Source: Gemmatimonadales bacterium (GTDB taxonomy: Bacteria; Gemmatimonadota; Gemmatimonadetes; Gemmatimonadales; GWC2-71-9). Taken from it: DNA of 64,000 nt. The position numbers and the translations under genes were made by a program. Shown one piece after another: positions 59,582 through 64,000 of this stretch. Each line of letters opens with the position of its first letter. The stretch's first letter is position 1. The notes under the pieces are model-generated. The model saw only the letters and a program-made list of their open reading frames with translations. It did no database searches and was not told the DNA's origin. Location of the stretch: positions 186,001-250,000 of the forward strand of contig JACKDA010000001.1 in assembly GCA_020633775.1 (NCBI GenBank). Reading direction: 5' to 3'.

Positions 59582-61213
59582 GTGAAGCGCGAGATCCTCA
59601 TCTCAGGCACCCAGCGCGAGACGCGGGTGGCCATCCTCGAGGACGATCGACTCGTCGAACTGCTGGTCGATCGGCCCGACAACCGGCGTAGCGTCGGGGA
59701 CATCTACCTCGGCCGCGTCGAGGCGGTCCTCCCGGGCCTCCAGGCGGCGTTCGTCGACATCGGGCAGGAGAAGTCGGCCTTCCTCCACGCCTCCGACCTC
59801 CTCGAGCCCGAGGACGACGAGGAGCCGGAGATGTCGGCCGCGAGCGACGGCATCGAGCCGCCCGAGGAGGGCGAGGCTGACCCGGCCGACGACGCCAGCG
59901 CCCCGGCCGCGAAACGGCGGGGCGAGGGCGGGCGCCGGGAAGTCGGCGGCCGCCGCTCCTCGGCCGTCCCCGACATCGGCGACCTCCTGAAGAAGGGGCA
60001 GACCCTCCCGGTCCAGGTCACCAAGGAGCCGATCTCCACCAAGGGCAGCCGGGTCACCGCCCAGATCTCGATCGCCGGGCGGTTCCTGGTCTACATGCCG
60101 TATTCGAGCAAGGTCGGCGTCTCCCGCAAGATCGAGAGCCGCGAGCAGCGCGTCCGCCTGCGCGAGATGGTCTCGAAGCACCTGCCTCCCGACGCGGGCG
60201 GGATGATCGTCCGGACCGTCGCCGAGGGGGTGACCGAGGACCACTTCCGGCGCGAGGTGGAGTCGCTGCTGCAGGTCTGGAACAAGGTGAAGCGGAAGCA
60301 GCACTACGTCCGGAAGGCGCCGGCGCTCCTGCACCGCGAGGCCTCGCTCACCCGCGCCCTTGTCCGCGACGTCTTCTCGGCGAAGGTCGACGCCCTCTGG
60401 GTGGACTCGAAGGACCTGCTCAACGACGTGACCCAGTACCTGGAGCAGATCGACCCCGAGCTGCTCGAGCGGGTCCACCCCTACGACGAGCCGGTCCCGC
60501 TCTTCGATCACTTCAAGATCGAGCAGGAGATCCGCGACCTCTTCAAGCCGAGGGTCGATCTCCCCACCGGTGGCTACCTCATCATCCAGCCGACCGAGGC
60601 GCTGGTCTCGATCGACGTCAACACCGGGCGCTACACCGGCAAGAAGGACCCGGAGAAGACCATCCTCCGCACCAACGTCGAGGCGGCCAGGGAGATCGCC
60701 CGGCAGATCCGGCTCCGGGACGTCGGCGGGATCATCGTGGCCGACTTCATCGACATGGAGTCCCGCGGCAACCGGGAGCGGGTGATCTCGGAGCTCCGGA
60801 CCCACCTCGGGCGGGACCGGGCCCGCACCCGGGCCTACGCCGTCTCGGAACTCGGCCTCGTCGAGATGACCCGCCAGCGGGTCCGTGGGTCGCTGTGGGC
60901 CTCGATGACCCGGGAGTGCCCCACCTGCCACGGGACCGGCCGGGTCTTCTCGCCCGAGATCGTGACCCGGCGGCTGGAGCGGGCGCTGATGCGGGTCGGG
61001 CTCGAGAAGAAGGAGCGGAAGCTGGCGATCCGGCTCCACCCGGACGTGGCGATCTACCTGCTGGAGGAGGAGCCGAAGCTGGTGGCCTCGCTGGGGCGGA
61101 GCGGGGGGGTCGAGCTGGAGGTCCGCGACGACCCGATGCTCCGGCTCGACGAGTTCCGGCTCACCTCCCGGCCTGCCGGCCGGGACGTGACGGAGCTCTA
61201 TTCGGTGGCGTAG
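59582..61213 (+). CDS. rng: Ribonuclease E/G family endoribonuclease
   Basis: Single-strand endoribonuclease for rRNA maturation and mRNA turnover. The product is 543 aa from the GTG at 59582, giving the family N-terminus KREILISGTQRETRVAIL. The S1 domain (about 30-130) is interrupted by a 60-residue acidic/charged low-complexity insertion (about 75-135). Catalytic aspartates lie in VSIDVNTGRYTG and IIVADFIDM. The zinc-link CPTCHGTGR near 450 supports tetramer formation. The C-terminal RNase E scaffold is absent, so this is RNase G-like. It precedes rplU-rpmA, its usual neighbours. Confidence 0.95.
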   Translation: MKREILISGTQRETRVAILEDDRLVELLVDRPDNRRSVGDIYLGRVEAVLPGLQAAFVDIGQEKSAFLHASDLLEPEDDEEPEMSAASDGIEPPEEGEADPADDASAPAAKRRGEGGRREVGGRRSSAVPDIGDLLKKGQTLPVQVTKEPISTKGSRVTAQISIAGRFLVYMPYSSKVGVSRKIESREQRVRLREMVSKHLPPDAGGMIVRTVAEGVTEDHFRREVESLLQVWNKVKRKQHYVRKAPALLHREASLTRALVRDVFSAKVDALWVDSKDLLNDVTQYLEQIDPELLERVHPYDEPVPLFDHFKIEQEIRDLFKPRVDLPTGGYLIIQPTEALVSIDVNTGRYTGKKDPEKTILRTNVEAAREIARQIRLRDVGGIIVADFIDMESRGNRERVISELRTHLGRDRARTRAYAVSELGLVEMTRQRVRGSLWASMTRECPTCHGTGRVFSPEIVTRRLERALMRVGLEKKERKLAIRLHPDVAIYLLEEEPKLVASLGRSGGVELEVRDDPMLRLDEFRLTSRPAGRDVTELYSVA

Positions 61214-61220
61214 CAGCGAC

Positions 61221-61249
61221 TTGCGGGCGGCCCGACCCCCGGCTATTCT
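61221..61249 (+). promoter_or_regulatory. Promoter of rplU-rpmA
   Basis: -35 TTGCGG (61221-61226), 17-base spacer, -10 TATTCT (61244-61249), 40 bases before the rplU ATG. Located directly after the rng stop, so the ribosomal genes can be expressed apart from rng. The roughly 33-nt leader has a purine-rich GAAGAGAGA site. Confidence 0.6.
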
Positions 61250-61289
61250 TGGGGGCTACGGTCCCGAATACCTGGACGAAGAGAGACGC

Positions 61290-61607
61290 ATGTACGCCAT
61301 CATCAAGGCCCTCGGCAAGCAGTTCCGCGCGGAGAAGGACGCCACCCTGCAGCTCCCCTACATGGAGGAGAAGCAGCCCGGCGACGTCCTCACCTTCGAC
61401 GAGGTCCTGCTGACCTCGAACGGCGACACCATCACCGCCGGCACGCCGACCGTGGCCGGGGCGAAGGTGACCGCCGAGGTCGTCAAGCACGGCAAGGAAG
61501 ACAAGATCTACGTCTTCAAGTTCAAGCGGCGGAAGAACTACCGCCGCAAGACCGGCCACCGCCAGAAGTTCACCGAGGTCAAGATCACCGACCTCGTTCT
61601 CGGGTGA
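61290..61607 (+). CDS. rplU: 50S ribosomal protein L21
   Basis: 105 aa. [17 protein letters not shown] at the N-terminus and the C-terminal signature [19 protein letters not shown] identify bL21, which binds 23S rRNA. The ATG at 61290 is fixed by the MYAII start; the frame is open a little further upstream. Followed by rpmA after 8 bases. Confidence 0.98.
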   Translation: MYAIIKALGKQFRAEKDATLQLPYMEEKQPGDVLTFDEVLLTSNGDTITAGTPTVAGAKVTAEVVKHGKEDKIYVFKFKRRKNYRRKTGHRQKFTEVKITDLVLG

Positions 61608-61615
61608 GGTAGACC

Positions 61616-61873
61616 ATGGCACACAAGAAGGGCGTCGGCTCCAGCCGCAACGGACGCGACTCGAATCCCCAGTACCTCGGCGTCAAGCACTTCGGCGGCG
61701 AGCGGGTCACCGCGGGCTCGATCCTCGTCAAGCAGCGCGGCACCAAGTTCCATCCGGGGAAGAACGTCTTCCTCTCGAAGGACGACTCGCTGCACACCTA
61801 CATCGACGGGGTCGTCAAGTTCGAGCAGAAGGACAAGAAGCGGATGCAGGTGTCGGTGTATCCGGAGGCGTGA
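61616..61873 (+). CDS. rpmA: 50S ribosomal protein L27
   Basis: 85 aa. [19 protein letters not shown] at the N-terminus needs no cleavage, unlike the extended L27 of Firmicutes, and the positively charged tail reaches the peptidyl transferase centre. [17 protein letters not shown] and KFHPGKNV are family motifs. Co-transcribed with rplU. A stem-loop follows 29 bases after the stop. Confidence 0.98.
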   Translation: MAHKKGVGSSRNGRDSNPQYLGVKHFGGERVTAGSILVKQRGTKFHPGKNVFLSKDDSLHTYIDGVVKFEQKDKKRMQVSVYPEA

Positions 61874-61897
61874 GTCCTGAGAAGTGAGCGGTGAGGG
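61870..61897 (+). repeat. Four tandem heptamers (NTGAGNN), left arm of an inverted pair
   Basis: Units start at 61870, 61877, 61884 and 61891, overlapping the rpmA stop codon. The array faces the complementary array at 61952-61979; the segment TGAGTCCTGAGA has an exact reverse complement there. The pair encloses the terminator hairpin. Confidence 0.75.
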
Positions 61898-61901
61898 TTG
61901 C

Positions 61902-61932
61902 AGGGCCGGTTCCGAACGCTGGAGCCGGCCCT
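61902..61932. terminator. Stem-loop terminator between rpmA and the phosphodiesterase gene
   Basis: AGGGCCGG (61902-61909) pairs with CCGGCCCT (61925-61932); the stem extends inward through TTCC/GGAG (one G-U pair) to 12 pairs with a 7-base loop. Only a weak T-rich tail follows on the plus strand. Since the two flanking genes converge, it may serve both strands. Confidence 0.6.
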
Positions 61933-61951
61933 TCATGCTTCTCCCCTCCCA

Positions 61952-61979
61952 CGTCTCAGGACTCAGGACTCAAGCCTCT
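61952..61979 (-). repeat. Four tandem heptamers (NNCTCAN on plus strand), right arm of an inverted pair
   Basis: Units start at 61952, 61959, 61966 and 61973. On the minus strand they read TGAGTCC-like, matching the array at 61870-61897. The last two units run into the 3' end of the phosphodiesterase gene. Confidence 0.7.
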
Positions 61980-62671
61980 CCCCCCAGCCGCTCCGGCCAG
62001 TTCCCGCACAGCCCCGCCACGCCAAGGCCCGCCAGCCGCGCCGCCTGCGCCGCATCGTTGACCGTCCAGGCGATCACCTCCACCCCTGCCGCCGCGCAGG
62101 CCTCCACCAGCGCCCCATCGATCAGCCCCGCTTCCTGCCACAGCACCCTGGCCCCGGCCGCCAGGACCGGCCGGACGGGGTCGAGCGGATACGAGGCCGA
62201 CAGCACCCCGAGCGTGACCTCCGGCGCCTGGACCGAGAGCCGGGCCGTCACCCGGTGGTCGAAGGCGTGGAGCTGGCACCGCTCCGGCCTGGCGTCTGCG
62301 CGGATGATGGCCAGGAGGGCCCCATCCCAGCGCGGGTCGAGTCCCTTCACCTCGATGTAGAGCCGCAGCCCGCCGCTGGCCGCCATCGCCTCCGGCAGGG
62401 TAGGGATGGGAGAGCCATCCGCGAGGGGCTCCTGCCGCAGCTCATCGAGCGTCGACTCGGCGATCCTGAGGCCCGAGGGGAGCGCCGGATCGTGATGAAC
62501 CACGAATTCTCCATCCCGGGTCGAGTGGATATCCAGCTCGATCCCGTCGCATGGCCCCCACGGGTTTTCCACAGCGAGGCGGAAGGCGCGGAGCGAGTTC
62601 TCGACCGCGCGCGACGAGACGCCTCGGTGGGCGATCCTGAGGGGGTGATGGCGTGTGGACAAGTTGCTCAC
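61970..62671 (-). CDS. Glycerophosphodiester phosphodiesterase
   Basis: Hydrolyses glycerophosphodiesters to glycerol-3-phosphate and an alcohol; 233 aa TIM barrel with no signal peptide, so cytosolic (UgpQ-like). Catalytic motifs are RIAHRGVSSRAVENS (residues 12-26), IELDIHSTRDGEFVVHHD (44-61) and IEVKG near 106. The start is a GTG at 62671, preceded by TAACTT at 62707 to 62702. It may recycle phospholipid headgroups, a link to pssA/psd only in theme. Convergent with rpmA. Confidence 0.92.
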   Translation of the reverse strand: MSNLSTRHHPLRIAHRGVSSRAVENSLRAFRLAVENPWGPCDGIELDIHSTRDGEFVVHHDPALPSGLRIAESTLDELRQEPLADGSPIPTLPEAMAASGGLRLYIEVKGLDPRWDGALLAIIRADARPERCQLHAFDHRVTARLSVQAPEVTLGVLSASYPLDPVRPVLAAGARVLWQEAGLIDGALVEACAAAGVEVIAWTVNDAAQAARLAGLGVAGLCGNWPERLGGEA

Positions 62672-62775
62672 GGCGGTGTGGACTCGTTGTGGAGGAGGTG
62701 GAAGTTACCTGAAGTCACAATGCGGATGTCGATTGTTGATAATGGATTGTGAGTTTTGTTGACATGTAGCTGTCA
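62654..62775. other. DnaA-box-like cluster next to an AT-rich patch (candidate origin-like or regulatory region)
   Basis: TTGTCCACA lies on the minus strand at 62654-62662 and its TCCACA core recurs on the same strand at 62677-62682 and 62688-62693; TTTTCCACA lies on the plus strand at 62565-62573. Beside them, 62710-62765 is strikingly AT-rich for this genome, with GATTGT twice 14 bases apart and GATAAT. A TGACA-N6-TGTCA palindrome closes the region (62760-62775). DnaA boxes in GC-rich bacteria often read TTGTCCACA. None of the usual oriC neighbour genes is here, so an origin is only a possibility. Confidence 0.3.
62702..62707 (-). promoter_or_regulatory. Possible -10 element (TAACTT) of the phosphodiesterase gene
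   Basis: Minus-strand TAACTT (62707 to 62702), 30 bases before the GTG at 62671. No clear -35 is present at the expected distance. Confidence 0.35.
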
Positions 62776-62778
62776 GGC

Positions 62779-62806
62779 GTGAGTTCTGAGTCATGAGTCC
62801 TGAGAG
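62779..62806 (+). repeat. Four tandem heptamers (NTGAGNN), left arm of a second inverted pair
   Basis: Units start at 62779, 62786, 62793 and 62800. The segment from 62793 on (ATGAGTCCTGAGAGGTGC) is nearly the reverse complement of 62861-62880, so the two arrays can form a long imperfect stem across 62811-62860. Confidence 0.75.
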
Positions 62807-62866
62807 GTGCTGGTGGGGATCGTGGCCACGGGGCCATGATCTCGGTGGAAGAGGGGGGGTGGCACC

Positions 62867-62901
62867 CTCTCACGACTCACGACTCGCCTCTCACGACTCC
62901 C
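62867..62901 (-). repeat. Five tandem heptamers (NNCTCNC on plus strand), right arm of the second inverted pair
   Basis: Units start at 62867, 62874, 62881, 62888 and 62895: CTCTCAC, GACTCAC, GACTCGC, CTCTCAC, GACTCCC. The array ends directly before the possible -10 element of the sigma factor gene. Confidence 0.75.
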
Positions 62902-62902
62902 T

Positions 62903-62908
62903 TAACAT
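62903..62908 (+). promoter_or_regulatory. Possible -10 element (TAACAT) of the ECF sigma factor gene
   Basis: TAACAT, 27 bases before the GTG at 62936, with no good sigma-70 -35 upstream. An ECF-type promoter recognised by the sigma factor itself may be present but I cannot identify it. The leader is pyrimidine-rich with no Shine-Dalgarno sequence. Confidence 0.35.
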
Positions 62909-62935
62909 TCCCCCCACCCCCGCGTCCCTCTCACC

Positions 62936-63481
62936 GTGACGGCCATGGCACCTGGGCTCCCGACCGATCCGCAGCTGGTGGCGGCGTGGCGGGGCGGCGA
63001 CGAGGCCGCCGCGAGTGCCCTGGTGCGCCGGCACGCGCCGGTGCTGGGACGCTACCTGCGCTCCCGCGGCGCCGCCAGCTCGGAGCTCGAGGACCTCGTG
63101 CAGGAGGTGTTCATCCGGGCCTTCCAGGGCCTCGATGGCTGGCGCGGGGACGCCCCGCTGCGTGGATGGTTGTTCCGGATCGCGATCAACCTGTTGCGCG
63201 ACCGGCATCGGCGTGGCGGTGGCCGGATCATGGTCGAACTGATGGAGGACGACCGGGTGGACCCTGCGGACCCGGCCGGTGAGCTGGAGGCCCGTGAGGC
63301 CAGGGAGCGGCTCCAGTCCGGGCTGGCGACGCTCTCCCCGTTGCAGCGCGACGTCTTCCGGTTGCGGATCGAGGACGGGCTTGGCTACGACGAGATCGCC
63401 GCGGCGCTCGAGACGACCCCCGGCGCCGCCCGGGTCCACTACCACCATGCGGTCAGGCGGTTGAAGGAGTGCCTGGAATGA
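62936..63481 (+). CDS. ECF-type RNA polymerase sigma factor
   Basis: 181 aa. Region 2 spans about residues 20-90 with LEDLVQEVFIRAFQGLDGW and the -10-binding helix GWLFRIAINLLRDRHRR. Region 4 spans about 125-178 with LSPLQRDVFRLRIEDGLGYD and the helix-turn-helix EIAAALETTPGAARVHYHHA. Regions 1 and 3 are absent, as in group 4 sigma factors. The start is GTG 62936 or ATG 62945. Its stop overlaps the anti-sigma start by 4 bases, the usual arrangement. Confidence 0.92.
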   Translation: MTAMAPGLPTDPQLVAAWRGGDEAAASALVRRHAPVLGRYLRSRGAASSELEDLVQEVFIRAFQGLDGWRGDAPLRGWLFRIAINLLRDRHRRGGGRIMVELMEDDRVDPADPAGELEAREARERLQSGLATLSPLQRDVFRLRIEDGLGYDEIAAALETTPGAARVHYHHAVRRLKECLE

Positions 63482-63999
63482 ACTGCGAACAGCTGAGTGA
63501 CCGGATGCCGGAGGTGGCGCGCGGCGAGACCGAGTGGGGCGTGGCCGAGCGGGAGCACCTTGCCGGTTGTCCCGAGTGTGCCTCCGAATGGCGGCTGGTC
63601 CGGATCGCCGCCCGGGGCAGCGTGCCGATTCCCGAACTCGACCTCGACGCCATCACGTCCGGGGTGCACCGGGCGATGGCTGCGCCGGCACAGGTCGTCC
63701 CGTTCCGCCCGCGGCGACGGGTGAGCGGCTGGGCCGTCGGGCTCGCCGCCGCGGCGATGGTGCTGCTGGCCGTGGCCGTGTGGGGGCCGACGGGGGATGC
63801 CCCCGACGTGGCTGCCGTTCCGGCGCGGGAGCCGACGCTCCTGCCGGAGCTCGACGGACTCCTCGAAGGGGAACTGGAGGTGATTCTCGCCTCCTACGAG
63901 CAGGACGAGGCCGCCGAGCAGCCGCTCGGCGCGGTGCCGCGACTCGGCGACCTGACCGACGCGGAACTTGAACTGTTGATGGAGGAGGTGGAGGGATGA
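63478..63999 (+). CDS. Zinc-finger (ZAS-type) anti-sigma factor, membrane anchored
   Basis: 173 aa. An N-terminal cytosolic zinc-binding domain has H-x3-C-x2-C in EREHLAGCPECASEW, which would hold the sigma factor. One membrane segment (about 89-107, AVGLAAAAMVLLAVAVWG) leads to an acidic periplasmic domain with LLEGELEVILASYEQDE. ATG at 63478 overlaps the sigma stop by 4 bases; a GTG 9 bases upstream is also open. The signal sensed is not evident. Confidence 0.88.
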   Translation: MNCEQLSDRMPEVARGETEWGVAEREHLAGCPECASEWRLVRIAARGSVPIPELDLDAITSGVHRAMAAPAQVVPFRPRRRVSGWAVGLAAAAMVLLAVAVWGPTGDAPDVAAVPAREPTLLPELDGLLEGELEVILASYEQDEAAEQPLGAVPRLGDLTDAELELLMEEVEG

Positions 64000-64000
64000 C
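63996..64000 (+). CDS. Start codon of a following gene, cut by window edge
   Basis: ATG at 63996-63998 overlaps the anti-sigma stop as ATGA, the junction used throughout the window. Only five bases are visible, so nothing can be said of the product beyond likely co-transcription with the sigma/anti-sigma pair. Confidence 0.3.

Noticed and set aside
59194..59691. Open frame from an ATG with leaderless spacing after the rng promoter
   Set aside because: Composition rich in Arg, Pro and Ser, no conserved motif, and it overlaps rng out of frame. Kept only as a remark on the leader.
62759..62764. Perfect TTGACA as a -35 for the sigma factor operon
   Set aside because: No TAnnnT at 16-18 bases downstream; it is part of the TGACA palindrome instead.
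62836..63282. Plus-strand open frame including translated heptamer repeats
   Set aside because: Out of frame with the ECF sigma factor, and its N-terminus is just repeat DNA.

Overview
This is a GC-rich (roughly 70%), gene-dense piece of a free-living heterotrophic bacterial chromosome. I see no rRNA, tRNA, IS element, prophage or CRISPR. The gene content fits Gemmatimonadota best: a split methylmalonyl-CoA mutase, a leishmanolysin-type lipoprotein with Ig-like repeats, a HEAT/HD-GYP pair inside a trp cluster, very tight 4-base gene overlaps, and many GTG starts. That phylum call is an inference from gene style, not proof.

Layout. 1-2306 (minus): a Kef-type K+/H+ antiporter, cut by the left edge, with its KefF-like oxidoreductase. 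2370-4448 (plus): oligopeptidase B. 4445-19380 (minus): one 15-kb run of 13 overlapping genes, in transcription order truA, an HtrA-type protease, purB, purC, psd, pssA, purS, purQ, purL, purF, ppdK, purE, purK. It covers much of IMP/AMP synthesis plus phosphatidylethanolamine synthesis. 19480-31576 (plus, with lexA on the minus strand): trpD, then trpC-trpF-trpB, a HEAT-repeat protein and an HD-GYP phosphodiesterase sharing an N-terminal domain, trpA, folK, panB-panC-panD, a YqeK-like HD hydrolase, a LytR_C protein and an orphan. 31590-34029: glycerate kinase and a glyoxylate/hydroxypyruvate-reductase-like enzyme, head to head. 34034-35095 (minus): rlmN. 35201-44185 (plus): aspS, phoH, ybeY, two CNNM/CorC-like CBS proteins, mgtE, a DUF1569-like protein, a Sua5-type enzyme and a P-loop kinase. 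44212-55638 (plus): an acyl-CoA block with meaB, split methylmalonyl-CoA mutase, a release-factor-like protein (baeRF), a carboxyltransferase, a subtilisin-like lipoprotein, a split AtuA pair, an enoyl-CoA hydratase and a small membrane protein. 55810-57141: a RecQ-like helicase. 57138-58958 (minus): the leishmanolysin-like lipoprotein. 59582-61873 (plus): rng-rplU-rpmA. 61970-62671 (minus): a glycerophosphodiester phosphodiesterase. 62936-63999 (plus): an ECF sigma factor with its zinc-finger anti-sigma, and the start codon of a next gene at the edge.

Regulatory DNA is unusually legible. Many transcription-unit starts carry a TAnnnT -10 element only 5-10 bases before an ATG that lacks a Shine-Dalgarno sequence (kefF, truA, trpD, rlmN, aspS, meaB), which suggests leaderless mRNAs. 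Internal genes instead show GGAGG-type sites or stop/start overlaps. Two divergent gene pairs share a palindromic AnnnTAnnnT core that supplies a -10 to both strands. The lexA promoter is covered by GAACCCGAA repeats.

Non-coding structure is concentrated at 55.6-55.8 kb and 61.87-62.9 kb. It includes arrays of a 7-bp unit (consensus G-T/C-GAG-N-N), twice arranged as facing inverted pairs; a perfect 26-bp-arm hairpin with the GAGCGAAGCGAGG core; and a cluster of DnaA-box-like sites next to an AT-rich patch. The best candidates for something undescribed are the heptamer repeat family, the HEAT/HD-GYP module in the trp operon, the leaderless and bidirectional promoter architecture, and the baeRF gene between the two mutase subunits.
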